A DNA stretch of 64,000 nucleotides from Pelotomaculum sp. (GTDB taxonomy: Bacteria; Bacillota; Desulfotomaculia; Desulfotomaculales; Pelotomaculaceae). The notes under the pieces were generated by a model. It searched no databases, had not been told where the DNA came from, and saw only the letters and a list, made by a program, of their open reading frames with translations. Where the stretch lies: NCBI GenBank assembly GCA_018435055.1, contig JAHDOA010000015.1, positions 1 through 64,000 on the forward strand. The letters run 5' to 3'. Below are positions 8,811-17,981 of the stretch, piece after piece (the first letter of the stretch is position 1; each line of letters begins with the position of its first letter). The translations under genes and the position numbers were made by a program.

Positions 8811-9857
8811 TTATAATTTTATAAAATCGTTTAAAACGTTTTTAAATCTCTGATTTTCCGCTATTATGTAATCAAGAAATCCTTTTCTATTTCCTCTGTA
8901 TTTCACATAATCAAGTTTTTTTATATATTTAATAATTTTTGTCTCTGCATCGTTAAACGAATCTAAAGCTATACCTAATCCATAATGTTCTGTAACAGAG
9001 GCACAATAACTTCCTTTTAAGGTAACAATTGGTCTGCAATTAATAACAGCATTATATAAACGGTTTGGTAAAAGGGTTCGACTATTTATATCGTTACTAG
9101 GTATTAACATATTAACCATGTTACAATCCTCGTATAACTTTATTTCCTCTTCTGGCTCATACCTTCCGGTTAACAATACATTATTAATTCTATTTTTACT
9201 TATATGAAGATACAGGTTTCTATTAATACTTCCCTCCCCATGAAAATGCAAATTTATTACCTTACTGTTAGAAAGTGAATTAATAAATCTTTTTTGCACT
9301 TTAAAATCCCTAACAGCACCAATATAGGATATTACCAGTTTTTTGTTTATGTCTAAAGGATCATAATCAATCTCAGTAAAATTAGAAATTCTGGTATTAT
9401 GATTTATTATTATTTTTTTACTTTTTGGAAGCCATTCTTTAAACCCTGTAGAAGATATTACTGTAAAGTAAGAATCATCAATTAGTCTCTTTATGTCAAA
9501 AAAATTAATAACCTTATTGTAATCTCTAATATCAAATATGTATTTTCCTTTATACTCTCTGTAGAGATATTTACTTAAGAAAAAGCCAAGTTGAATCCCA
9601 AAAATAATAATTTTATCATATTTTGTCTTAGATAATTTTGAAATCAAATATTCTCTATATTTGTAATAATCAATATAATTTCTTTTATGTCCACTCTTTT
9701 TGTCTCTGTATGTGTTTACTTTTTCTGGATACTCAATATTCAGTCGATCCCAATTAAAAATATCATATTCAATTATTTTTGCATCAAATTCTTCTGTATA
9801 ATTTTTTACATACGGCATAAACTTTAAATTTGCTGGACAAAGCAATCCTATTCTCAA
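8811..9857 (-). CDS. Glycosyltransferase, GT4-like, divergent
   Basis: This 348-residue protein has GT-B features: an N-terminal half with IIIFGIQLGFFLSKYL and FDIRDY, and a C-terminal half with KLVISYIGAVRDFK, HFHGEGS, NVLLTGRYEPEEEI and LLPNRLYNAVINCRPIVT. The usual E-x7-E element is not clear, so it is a divergent member. Its ATG overlaps the stop of the epimerase gene by four bases (ATGA at 9854-9857), implying translational coupling. It is presumably one of the assembly transferases of the repeat unit; specificity is unknown. Confidence 0.7.
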   Translation of the reverse strand: MRIGLLCPANLKFMPYVKNYTEEFDAKIIEYDIFNWDRLNIEYPEKVNTYRDKKSGHKRNYIDYYKYREYLISKLSKTKYDKIIIFGIQLGFFLSKYLYREYKGKYIFDIRDYNKVINFFDIKRLIDDSYFTVISSTGFKEWLPKSKKIIINHNTRISNFTEIDYDPLDINKKLVISYIGAVRDFKVQKRFINSLSNSKVINLHFHGEGSINRNLYLHISKNRINNVLLTGRYEPEEEIKLYEDCNMVNMLIPSNDINSRTLLPNRLYNAVINCRPIVTLKGSYCASVTEHYGLGIALDSFNDAETKIIKYIKKLDYVKYRGNRKGFLDYIIAENQRFKNVLNDFIKL

Positions 9858-10984
9858 GTCTTAATCCCCCAAACCACTCTATTGGCATAATCTGTATAGG
9901 AAATAATTATCCTCAAAACTTTATCCGATACATTAGGCATGCTATAATCTTCTACAAGTCTTAACGGATTTTTCTCCTGTGTTTCTAAAATTGTAAGTCC
10001 CTGTATAATTCGTTCTTTATTCAATCCAACCATCATTACCGCCGCTTCTTCCATTGCCTCCGGCCTTTCATGGGCTTGTCTGATATTTAATGCCTTAAAA
10101 CCAAGGATTGATGCTTCCTCACTAATAGTACCGCTATCGCTTAGTACTGCTTTTGCATACTTTTGAAGCTTCACATAATCAATGAAACCCAATGGTTTCA
10201 TTGTTCTTACTAACGGATTAAACACTATTTCTTTAGTTTCAATCATTTTTCTAGTTCTAGGATGTGTCGTAATGATTAATGGCATATGGTACTTATCAGC
10301 AATTGTGTTTAAACTATTTACTAAGTCCATGAAGTTCTGTTCCGAGTTAATATTCTCTTCTCTATGAGCAGATACTACAAAATACTTTCCTTGTTCAAGT
10401 CTTAATCTTTCAAGTACATCTGACTTGCCAATATCTTCTTTTATCGAATTAAGCACTTCAAACATAGGACTGCCTGTTTTTATTATTCTATCCGGTGGTA
10501 ACCCTTCTCTTAACAGATATTCTCTTGCTATATCACTATATGTTAAATTTATATCTGCAATATGGTCTACTATTTTTCTGTTCGTCTCTTCCGGTACTCT
10601 CTGATCAAAACATCTATTCCCTGCTTCCATATGAAAAATCGGAATATGCCTTCTTTTGGCAGCAATCGCACAAAGACAACTATTCGTGTCTCCTAATACT
10701 AGAAAAGCATCCGGATTTACTTCTTCAATAATCGGATCTATTTCTAAAAGGATATTTCCAATAGTTTCAACTGCAGTACCGGTAGCCGCATTAAGGAAAT
10801 AATCTGGTTTTTTTAAATTAAGATCCTTGAAAAACACTTCATTAAGTTCATAATCATAATTCTGTCCGGTGTGAACCAAGGTATGATCTATGGCTTCTGA
10901 TTTTTCTAATTTATTTATAACAGCTGACAGTCTAATAATCTCAGGTCTTGTCCCTATTACTGTCATAACCTTTAACTTCTTCAT
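9854..10984 (-). CDS. capG: UDP-GlcNAc-type 2-epimerase, CapG/FnlC class
   Basis: The 376-residue protein has the WecB fold signatures: GTRPEIIRLSAVI at the N-terminus, HTGQNYDYELNEVFF, VLGDTNSCLCAIAAKRR, HMEAGNRCFDQRVPEE, SAHREENI, and near the C-terminus DSGTISEEASILGFKALNIR. The FDQRVPEETNRK variant is typical of the enzyme that acts last in UDP-N-acetyl-L-fucosamine synthesis and not of housekeeping MnaA. It lies immediately downstream of the CapE and CapF homologues, only 3 bases from capF. Together they would convert UDP-GlcNAc to UDP-L-FucNAc. Confidence 0.88.
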   Translation of the reverse strand: MKKLKVMTVIGTRPEIIRLSAVINKLEKSEAIDHTLVHTGQNYDYELNEVFFKDLNLKKPDYFLNAATGTAVETIGNILLEIDPIIEEVNPDAFLVLGDTNSCLCAIAAKRRHIPIFHMEAGNRCFDQRVPEETNRKIVDHIADINLTYSDIAREYLLREGLPPDRIIKTGSPMFEVLNSIKEDIGKSDVLERLRLEQGKYFVVSAHREENINSEQNFMDLVNSLNTIADKYHMPLIITTHPRTRKMIETKEIVFNPLVRTMKPLGFIDYVKLQKYAKAVLSDSGTISEEASILGFKALNIRQAHERPEAMEEAAVMMVGLNKERIIQGLTILETQEKNPLRLVEDYSMPNVSDKVLRIIISYTDYANRVVWGIKT

Positions 10985-10987
10985 AAG

Positions 10988-12094
10988 TTATACCTCCAAA
11001 TAGTACGTATCTGGCTTTTCTGGGTCAAAAGGCTCATTAGCCCACATGATGGTAATCATATCTGTATCCCCAAGATTTTCAATATTGTGAGTATAGCCAG
11101 TTGGTATATCTATTACTTCCATTTTTTCTCCGCTAACGAAATACTCTATCACTTTATCGGAATCAATTTTTCTAAAACGGATAACCCCTTTACCACTCAC
11201 AACTAAGAACTTCTCATTTTTTGTGTGGTGCCAGTGATTCCCTTTAGTAATACCAGGCTTAGAAATATTAACTGAGACCTGTCCTCTGTCCGGAGTTTTA
11301 ATATATTCAGTAAATGAACCTCTGTTATCTATATTCATTTTCAGTTCATAACTGAATTTATCTTCAGGTAAATAACTTAAATATGTACTATATAATTTCT
11401 TAGTAAATTCATCTGCCATATTAGGAATTGAACGTTCCCCACGGCTATTTTTAAATGAATAAATCAAATCAACAATTTCTCCTAAGGTAATGGTATGTAC
11501 CACCGGAACATAACAGAAATTTCCCTTCCTGTTCTCTTTACCTTCAAGAGCATTAATCATTTCATTTACAACATCATCTATATATACTAGGTTCATTACT
11601 ACACTTGGGTCATTTACAGTTATAGGCATATCATGAGCAATATTATGGCAAAACGTTGCAACAGCACTATTATAGTTAGGTTTGCACCATTTCCCAAAAA
11701 CATTAGGAAAACGATAAATCAAAACTTTTGCACCGGTTTCTTTGCTATAATCAAGCAGCAAATCTTCTCCGGCCTTCTTACTCTTTCCATAAGGATTGTT
11801 TAGTTCAGCCTGAATTGAAGATGAAATCATAATAGGGCAAGTATTATTCCTCTTCAGCGTATCAAGCAAAGTTGAAATAAAACTGAAGTTCCCTTCCATA
11901 AACTCAGACTGCACTTTGGGTCGATTTACTCCCGCAAGATGAAATACAAAGTCAGCGTCTTTGCAATACTCTTCTAGCAAAGATGGTTCAGTGTCCATAT
12001 CATATACATAAATATCCGTATATTTTCTGTTTCTTAATTCAGCAATAAGATTTTTACCTATAAACCCTTTTGCTCCTGTTACAAGTATTTTCAT
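10988..12094 (-). CDS. capF: CapF-like bifunctional UDP-sugar epimerase/reductase
   Basis: The 368-residue protein combines two modules. Residues 1 to about 245 form a short-chain dehydrogenase with GAKGFIGKN at the start, FHLAGVNRP, and the active-site pattern SSSIQAELNNPYGKSK (YxxxK). Residues about 250-368 form a cupin with WHHTKNEKFLVVSGKG, matching the CapF C-terminal domain. In the known pathway the cupin epimerises C3 of the CapE product and the SDR domain reduces C4 with NADPH. Gene order CapE-CapF-CapG is as in Staphylococcus capsule loci. Homologues are also called FnlB or WbjC. Confidence 0.9.
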   Translation of the reverse strand: MKILVTGAKGFIGKNLIAELRNRKYTDIYVYDMDTEPSLLEEYCKDADFVFHLAGVNRPKVQSEFMEGNFSFISTLLDTLKRNNTCPIMISSSIQAELNNPYGKSKKAGEDLLLDYSKETGAKVLIYRFPNVFGKWCKPNYNSAVATFCHNIAHDMPITVNDPSVVMNLVYIDDVVNEMINALEGKENRKGNFCYVPVVHTITLGEIVDLIYSFKNSRGERSIPNMADEFTKKLYSTYLSYLPEDKFSYELKMNIDNRGSFTEYIKTPDRGQVSVNISKPGITKGNHWHHTKNEKFLVVSGKGVIRFRKIDSDKVIEYFVSGEKMEVIDIPTGYTHNIENLGDTDMITIMWANEPFDPEKPDTYYLEV

Positions 12095-12117
12095 AATTTG
12101 GCTTCAGCCTTTCAGAT

Positions 12118-13173
12118 TTATTTTGAAGACTCTTTAGTAACTGCTGCCTCATTTCTAGCAGTGAAATACTCTAATTCTTGTCTTACATATTCAAGAGATA
12201 GTAATTTTTCTTTAATTTGTTTTATATTTAATCGTTCTGTGTTGTCAGAATTATACTCCCCATTAGAAGATAACTGATGACTTCCTTCTACGAAATACTT
12301 ATCATAATTAAGATCTCTTTTATCAGCAGGCACTCTGAAAAAGCATCCTAGATCTTCAGCTTTAATATACTCTTCTTTAGTAAGTAACGTTTCGTATCTT
12401 TTCTCACCATGACGAGTTCCAATGATCTTAATTTCATTATTTGAATTAAAAAGTTCTTTTATTGCCTGAGCCAAATCGCCAATGGTTGACGCTGGTGATT
12501 TCTGTACCATTATGTCCCCAGCTTCAGCTTTTTGGAATGCAAACACTACTAACTCAACAGCTTCTTCAAGGCTCATTAGAAACCTTGTCATATTTGGATC
12601 TGTAACCGTCAAAGGTTGTCCACTTTTTATCTGTTCAATAAATAATGGAATTACAGAACCACGTGATGCCATAACATTTCCATAACGAGTACCACATATA
12701 AGAGTTTTGTTTGGATCTACAGTCTTGGATTTTGCAATAAAGACTTTTTCCATCATGGCTTTGGAAATACCCATTGCATTAATTGGATAAGCAGCCTTAT
12801 CTGTAGAAAGGCATATTACTTTCTTAACACCATATTCAATAGCCGCAGTAAGTACATTATCTGTACCTAAAATATTAGTTTTAACTGCTTCTAAAGGAAA
12901 GAATTCGCAAGACGGAACTTGTTTAAGTGCTGCAGCATGAAATATATAATCAACACCATGCATTGCATTCTTTACGCTACTTATGTCTCTAACATCGCCT
13001 ATATAAAACTTGAGCTTATCGTTTTTGTAAAGCTTTCGCATATCATCTTGTTTCTTCTCATCACGGGAAAATATGCGAATCTCTTTTATATTTGTATTTA
13101 GAAATCGCTTCATAACAGCATTCCCAAATGAACCTGTCCCACCTGTGATTAATAAAGTTTTATCTTTAAACAT
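12118..13173 (-). CDS. capE: CapE-like UDP-GlcNAc 4,6-dehydratase/5-epimerase
   Basis: The 351-residue extended SDR begins LLITGGTGSFGNAVMKRF (NADP-binding glycine motif) and has the active-site stretch STDKAAYPINAMGISK. The usual catalytic YxxxK is replaced by MxxxK (M134, K138 with S123), which is characteristic of the CapE/FlaA1 group. The TRYGNVMASRGSV and GEKRYETLL segments also match. The reaction is the first step from UDP-GlcNAc toward UDP-L-FucNAc. The gene leads the capE-capF-capG trio, separated from capF by 23 bases. Homologues are also named FnlA or WbjB. Confidence 0.9.
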   Translation of the reverse strand: MFKDKTLLITGGTGSFGNAVMKRFLNTNIKEIRIFSRDEKKQDDMRKLYKNDKLKFYIGDVRDISSVKNAMHGVDYIFHAAALKQVPSCEFFPLEAVKTNILGTDNVLTAAIEYGVKKVICLSTDKAAYPINAMGISKAMMEKVFIAKSKTVDPNKTLICGTRYGNVMASRGSVIPLFIEQIKSGQPLTVTDPNMTRFLMSLEEAVELVVFAFQKAEAGDIMVQKSPASTIGDLAQAIKELFNSNNEIKIIGTRHGEKRYETLLTKEEYIKAEDLGCFFRVPADKRDLNYDKYFVEGSHQLSSNGEYNSDNTERLNIKQIKEKLLSLEYVRQELEYFTARNEAAVTKESSK

Positions 13174-13191
13174 TTTGATTCCTCGCTTATA

Positions 13192-14421
13192 TCAGCTATT
13201 AAAGTGCTTTTCTAAAATATCTACAGAATTCTCAACTCTGAAATTATCTTCAATATACTTACGACCATTTTTACCTTGCTTAACTAACTCTTTACTCCTT
13301 GCCATTTCCTTTATCTTATTGACAACCCCATCTATATCGCCAGACCACACCCATTCACCAAATTGAGCATCCTCAATCAGTTCTTTAATATCGGTAACAT
13401 TATCTGTAGCAGCCAAAACCGGCTTTGCATACTCCATATATGAAAGTATTCGCGATGGATAATTCGGGATAGTAAATCGAGGATCAAGCACTATCAACCC
13501 TACATCACATTCTTTTATTATCTGTTCGTACTCATCTCGTGGTAGGTTTTCAATCACAAGAGCATTTTTAATATCATTTTTTACTATCGTTTGCTCTAAT
13601 TTATATCTATCGGTTCCCCTGCCTATAAAGAGAAAATATATTCTAACTTCGTCCTTACATTTTTTAACTGCGTTACAGAGTAAATCAATACATTGTGGTC
13701 TACCCATATTCCCACCAAATAAAAAAACACATGCTTCTTTAGGAATACCATAACGCTCTCTCATTTGGAATTCATTGGGCTCAATATCATTGGTAATCTT
13801 CTTTGTATTTGGAAATAGTTCAACCTTATCTGAATCCAGCCAAGGATTATTATTTAATACATATTGCATATTTGCGGGGGACATACAACCAATATAATTT
13901 GCAGTCTGGTACAGCTTCTTCTCTTTAGCTTTAAAATATCGAAATAACAAACTTTTACGTTTAATAATGCCTAAATCAACTGTGTTCTGCGGAAAGATAT
14001 CTTTGAGCATTAAATATGCTGAACAATTGAAATATTTCTTAGCCCACCCTACCAAATCGGCATTCGTTACCGGAGGTGCTTCGAATAAGATAACGTCAAA
14101 CTTCTTATTTCTTAAAAATTTTTTAATGCCTTGCCGCATTAAAATTGGTATTTTTAGAGTTGTAATACCTTTTTCAATCAAACCTACATCATAATAATTA
14201 CCTGTAACAATTCGCAACACATCAAAGCCACGTTCAGTATTCATTACAGTTCGCTTTTTATTTCTTATTTGTTCAGATACAGCAACTGTAATATCATGGC
14301 CAGATTTTCTTAGTGCTTCTGCTAAATCAGTATATATTGTCGAGCCTTTTGCAGGCTCAGGAAAAGAAGTTGCAATATACAATACTCTCAATCTCTTAAA
14401 CTCCCTCGGTTTTTTGAACAC
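13192..14421 (-). CDS. WbuB-like glycosyltransferase, probable FucNAc transferase
   Basis: The 409-residue GT4 enzyme starts RLRVLYIATSFPEPAKGS and continues with the WbuB-type segments FEAPPVTNADLVGWAKK, LMLKDIFPQNTVDLGI, and FLFGGNMGRPQCIDLL. The donor-domain part IPNYPSRILSYMEYAKPVLA lies near residues 320-345. WbuB-type enzymes occur beside the UDP-FucNAc genes and are thought to add FucNAc to the growing repeat unit, which fits its position just upstream of capE. The substrate assignment rests on this context, not on residues that can be inspected. Confidence 0.8.
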   Translation of the reverse strand: MFKKPREFKRLRVLYIATSFPEPAKGSTIYTDLAEALRKSGHDITVAVSEQIRNKKRTVMNTERGFDVLRIVTGNYYDVGLIEKGITTLKIPILMRQGIKKFLRNKKFDVILFEAPPVTNADLVGWAKKYFNCSAYLMLKDIFPQNTVDLGIIKRKSLLFRYFKAKEKKLYQTANYIGCMSPANMQYVLNNNPWLDSDKVELFPNTKKITNDIEPNEFQMRERYGIPKEACVFLFGGNMGRPQCIDLLCNAVKKCKDEVRIYFLFIGRGTDRYKLEQTIVKNDIKNALVIENLPRDEYEQIIKECDVGLIVLDPRFTIPNYPSRILSYMEYAKPVLAATDNVTDIKELIEDAQFGEWVWSGDIDGVVNKIKEMARSKELVKQGKNGRKYIEDNFRVENSVDILEKHFNS

Positions 14422-14442
14422 ACTATTTTAAACGGTTTCCAT

Positions 14443-15174
14443 TTATAAATTCCATAAGTGATAAACTTGATGGCATCCCACTTGCTTGCATCCAACCTTA
14501 TGATAAAAATTAATTGCCCCCACGTTTCGTACTTGAGTGCCAACTTTAATCTCACGACACCCACATTGATAGGCTGAATATTCTATAGCTTTAAATAAGT
14601 TGGTTCCAATGCCGCCTTTAGCCCTATTACTTGATACGGCAACCAACTCAACGATACAAGTTCTATCAGAATAAGAGTGTAGTAAGTACCCATCTATGCC
14701 TCCATTGCCTCCTTCAGCTAAAGCATAGAATTTATTCTGTTTTTCAAAAGAGTTTATCAACCACTGCCGATAGACTTCACCGCCACCCCTTTTAGCTAGT
14801 TCAGGGTCTTCAGTGAACTTTGAGAAGGGGAATTCTGCCATATTAACGATTCGTTCATCTCGCTCCATTGCTTGATAAATCTTAAGATTCTCTGGCATAA
14901 TAGAACCAACATCTACCTTTTTTATGAACTGTATATTTACATCAGCTAGGAATGCTGTTGTATCTTTTCCAATAAGCAAAGCATTGGCTGGTTCTGAATT
15001 AAGGTTCTGAATAGATATAAACTGGTAGTTTCTGAATTTCTCTAATAAGTCTTTCCATTCTAATCTTGTAACTGGCTTATGTAGTATCGCTTTAGCACAG
15101 CTCACCCCAAAGAACTCGGTATCCCATTGCAACTCACTGAAGGTGACTGCACTCCCTATGTTCTCATGCTTCAT
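14443..15174 (-). CDS. GNAT family acetyltransferase, WecD-like
   Basis: The 243-residue protein has a C-terminal GNAT domain (about residues 150-243) with VELVAVSSNRAKGGIGTNL, the acetyl-CoA pyrophosphate loop, and VRNVGAINFYHKVGCKQ near the end. The N-terminal part begins with LQWDTEFFGVSCAKAI, which resembles WecD, the enzyme that N-acetylates a 4-amino sugar nucleotide. Lying between the initiating transferase and a glycosyltransferase, it most likely acetylates the amino sugar made by the DegT aminotransferase at 15916. Acetylation of another acceptor is possible. Confidence 0.75.
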   Translation of the reverse strand: MKHENIGSAVTFSELQWDTEFFGVSCAKAILHKPVTRLEWKDLLEKFRNYQFISIQNLNSEPANALLIGKDTTAFLADVNIQFIKKVDVGSIMPENLKIYQAMERDERIVNMAEFPFSKFTEDPELAKRGGGEVYRQWLINSFEKQNKFYALAEGGNGGIDGYLLHSYSDRTCIVELVAVSSNRAKGGIGTNLFKAIEYSAYQCGCREIKVGTQVRNVGAINFYHKVGCKQVGCHQVYHLWNL

Positions 15175-15189
15175 TGTTATCCCGACTCC

Positions 15190-15852
15190 TCACGTCCCAA
15201 CCCCAACGTTCTCATCATTTTCTACTTGATCTTCAATACTTGCTGCCATTTCTATATTATTAGTCGGTACCACATAGATATTTTTATGCTTTAAAACCGA
15301 TACAATCGTCTTGAAGAAAATTTTTATATCAAACCATAAAGACAAATGATCAATATAATAAATATCGTGTTGAATGCGCTCTTTCCAGGGGACCGTGTTT
15401 CTATAATATGCTTGATTATATCCTGATACTCCCGGTCTCACTTCCAACTTCCTCTCTTCGTTTCCCTCATATAGTTCTTGTTGCTCCGGCAAATCTGGTC
15501 TTGGTCCGATAATGCTCATATCTCCTTTTAATACGTTCAATATCTGCGGAGTCTCATCTAAACTAGTCATGCGTATAAACTTCCCTATCTTGGTCAATCT
15601 TGCATCGTCCTCAGCATTATAAGTTGAACCGTCTTCATTTCTTATGTCTGCTGCATTCATTTTCATGGAACGAAACTTATACATTTTAAAAACTTTACCG
15701 TCTTTGCCTAAGCGTGGAGCGATATAGAATATTGAGCCTTTGTCTTGGAAGTAAATACATGGAGCAATTATGATAAAAACAATTGCCCAAAGAGGTAGCG
15801 CAATTATGCAAACAATTATATCTAATACTCTTTTAAAACATTTGCTGTACAC
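15190..15852 (-). CDS. Bacterial sugar transferase (PglC/WcaJ-like phosphoglycosyl transferase)
   Basis: The 220-residue protein has one N-terminal membrane-associated segment (residues 8-32) followed by the catalytic domain pattern: FYIAPRLGKDGKVFKMYKFR, MTSLDETPQILNVLKGDMS, IIGPRPDLPEQ, RPGVSGYNQAYYRN and HDIYYIDHLSLWFDIKI. These enzymes transfer a sugar-1-phosphate from a UDP-sugar to undecaprenyl phosphate and so start repeat-unit assembly. The short form without extra helices resembles PglC, which fits an N-acetylated amino sugar as first sugar, given the aminotransferase and acetyltransferase on either side. Confidence 0.88.
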   Translation of the reverse strand: MYSKCFKRVLDIIVCIIALPLWAIVFIIIAPCIYFQDKGSIFYIAPRLGKDGKVFKMYKFRSMKMNAADIRNEDGSTYNAEDDARLTKIGKFIRMTSLDETPQILNVLKGDMSIIGPRPDLPEQQELYEGNEERKLEVRPGVSGYNQAYYRNTVPWKERIQHDIYYIDHLSLWFDIKIFFKTIVSVLKHKNIYVVPTNNIEMAASIEDQVENDENVGVGT

Positions 15853-15915
15853 TTTATTTATACCCCTTAAGATACATTGATTCCTATTTTCAAAAACAAT
15901 TATACTTTTACCTTT

Positions 15916-17124
15916 CTAAACGATCTCATTAATACATTGTTTAAAGTTCTCTATTACATACTTCACATCCTCATCACTTAACAGAGTATGGATGGGTAAA
16001 GATATTTCATTTTGATATTGTAAAAAAGCGTTAGGATAATCCTTTATATTAAATCCTAACTTCTTATAAGCACTCATCATTGGTAAAGGCTTATAATGAA
16101 CTAATGTTGCGATACCTTTATCTGCCATCTTAAAAAAGATTGAATCACGTTGCTCCGCATTGACACCATCAATACGCACTAAATATAAATGCATACTTGA
16201 AACACTCTCTTCTTTTATGTGTTGAATAGGATTTACATTAATATCTTTGAGTCCTTCATTATACAACTCAGTGATTTCCCTTCTTCTTTTTAGTAACTTA
16301 GGATACCGTTTAAGTTGCTCCCGGCCTATAGCTGCCATGATATCCGTCATATTGTATTTGTATCCCAGAAATTCGATATCGAACTCCCAACCACCAAATT
16401 GCATTTTACTTAAAGCGTCTTTTGTCTGTCCGTGCAGGGATAGTAACATAAACCTTCTGTATATTTCATCGTCATCTATGCCTGGTATACCAAGCCAGGT
16501 ACAAGCACCGCCTTCGGCTGTCGTCAGATTTTTTACAGCATGAAATGAAAAACAAGTAAAATCTGCAACTGTTCCACTCAAACGTTTGTTATATGTTGCC
16601 CCAAAGGAATGTGCCGCATCGGCTACAATAGCAATACGCCCCATAGCCTTTTGTATACTATTACTACCTTTAAATAGGTGCTTTTTTTTCTCAATAATCT
16701 TTAACATACGATCGTAGTCACACATAACACCCGCAATATCTACCGGTATGATTGCCTTGGTATTAAAATTGATAGCTTTCTCTAATTGATCGTAATCCAT
16801 TTCATAACTGTTTGCAGCAGTATCAATTAGAATGATTTTGGCGCCAACGTGGTGTATAACACTTGCAGAAGCCGTATATGTATAAGCGGAAGTTATTACC
16901 TCGTCTCCAGGACCAATACCCAACAAACGCAGGCATAACTCTAAGGCGGCTGTTGCTGAGTTTACACATACTGCACTATGCGTCCCACAATAAGTTGCTA
17001 TTTCTTTTTCAAATTGCTTAGTTTGAGGGCCAGTTGTTATCCAACCGGATCGCATAACCTCAACAACTGCATTAATTTCGTCTTCAGTAATATCTGGAGG
17101 GGATAATTTTATCTCTCTTTTCAT
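15916..17124 (-). CDS. DegT/DnrJ/EryC1/StrS family sugar aminotransferase
   Basis: The 402-residue PLP enzyme starts with the family N-terminus (LSPPDITEDEINAVVEVMRSGW) and has the substrate loop TGPQTKQFE, VCVNSATAALELCL, VADAAHSFGATY, and the PLP-lysine motif CFSFHAVKNLTTAEGG near residues 192-207. It converts a 4-keto (or 3-keto) nucleotide sugar to the amino sugar using glutamate. CapE makes a keto sugar but of the FucNAc branch; a separate PglF-type dehydratase is not in this window, so the substrate may come from elsewhere. It ends 63 bases before the initiating transferase. Confidence 0.88.
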   Translation of the reverse strand: MKREIKLSPPDITEDEINAVVEVMRSGWITTGPQTKQFEKEIATYCGTHSAVCVNSATAALELCLRLLGIGPGDEVITSAYTYTASASVIHHVGAKIILIDTAANSYEMDYDQLEKAINFNTKAIIPVDIAGVMCDYDRMLKIIEKKKHLFKGSNSIQKAMGRIAIVADAAHSFGATYNKRLSGTVADFTCFSFHAVKNLTTAEGGACTWLGIPGIDDDEIYRRFMLLSLHGQTKDALSKMQFGGWEFDIEFLGYKYNMTDIMAAIGREQLKRYPKLLKRRREITELYNEGLKDINVNPIQHIKEESVSSMHLYLVRIDGVNAEQRDSIFFKMADKGIATLVHYKPLPMMSAYKKLGFNIKDYPNAFLQYQNEISLPIHTLLSDEDVKYVIENFKQCINEIV

Positions 17125-17137
17125 TAATATCTACTCC

Positions 17138-17959
17138 CTAACTCAGCTTTTCTATATTAAAATTAATGGGAATCAAATATCCATCTATTAATTTTATTTC
17201 ACCTTCGTTTTTATTAGTTTTTGCTGACCAAATTCTAATAATCTTATCGCCATCATTATAAAAAGCTCCGGGATATGGATATGTTACAGCTCTTACTAAT
17301 TTATCTGCTTCATCCATAGTCATTTTGCTAAAAATTTCGCCGTCCTCCGGTTTCCTTTCCGGCCATTCTGTAGCATAAGCTTCATTTTGACTAGTAAGTG
17401 TAATACTGTTATTCACAATATCATTCCAATACTTTGAGATTAGCTTTACATGCATGTCGTTTACCTTTTTATATAGTTCAGTAGCGGTAGAATTCTTCTC
17501 AAGTTCGATAACACCTTGTCCGATAATATCTCCGGTATCCACACCTTCATCAAGCTTAAACATCGTTACACCCGTCTGATTTAAGCCTTTAATAATGGCC
17601 CATGGGATGGCTGCTCTTCCTCTTCCAACAGGAAGTAACGTGGGATGCATCCCAATGCATCCTTTGGTAGGCGTTTCAAGGACTTCTTTTTTAGCAATCT
17701 GTGACCACCCAATAATGAAAAGCCAATCAATCTCATGCTTTTTGAGAGCTTCGATTACTTCTAAATCATTAATGTTATGAATTTTTAATAGTGGAACATA
17801 ATGTTTTTCTGCAATCTCATCAAGATAGATTCTGCCAGATTTGCTCTTAGCTTTTTCATCTTTAAGGGTTATGAGTAAGTCTAATTTTCCATTAATGTTA
17901 TATATTTCCTCAATGCAACTTAAGCCCAATTGAACGCAAGTTGCAAATGCTATTTTCAT
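17138..17959 (-). CDS. Formyltransferase, sugar N-formyltransferase candidate
   Basis: This protein of about 273 residues belongs to the methionyl-tRNA formyltransferase superfamily: DWLFIIGWSQI, GCIGMHPTLLPVGRGRAAIP (substrate histidine and loop), and TGVTMFKLDEGVDTGDI with the catalytic aspartate. A housekeeping Fmt would sit beside def. Here it lies between a PIG-L deacetylase and a sugar aminotransferase, so N-formylation of a 4-amino sugar (as in VioF/FdtF enzymes) is the likely role. The longest frame begins at 18022 inside the upstream gene; the ATG at 17959 after GGGGGAG is chosen because MKIAFAT starts the Rossmann fold. Confidence 0.78.
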   Translation of the reverse strand: MKIAFATCVQLGLSCIEEIYNINGKLDLLITLKDEKAKSKSGRIYLDEIAEKHYVPLLKIHNINDLEVIEALKKHEIDWLFIIGWSQIAKKEVLETPTKGCIGMHPTLLPVGRGRAAIPWAIIKGLNQTGVTMFKLDEGVDTGDIIGQGVIELEKNSTATELYKKVNDMHVKLISKYWNDIVNNSITLTSQNEAYATEWPERKPEDGEIFSKMTMDEADKLVRAVTYPYPGAFYNDGDKIIRIWSAKTNKNEGEIKLIDGYLIPINFNIEKLS

Positions 17960-17981
17960 CTTCACAATGCTCCCCCCTGGC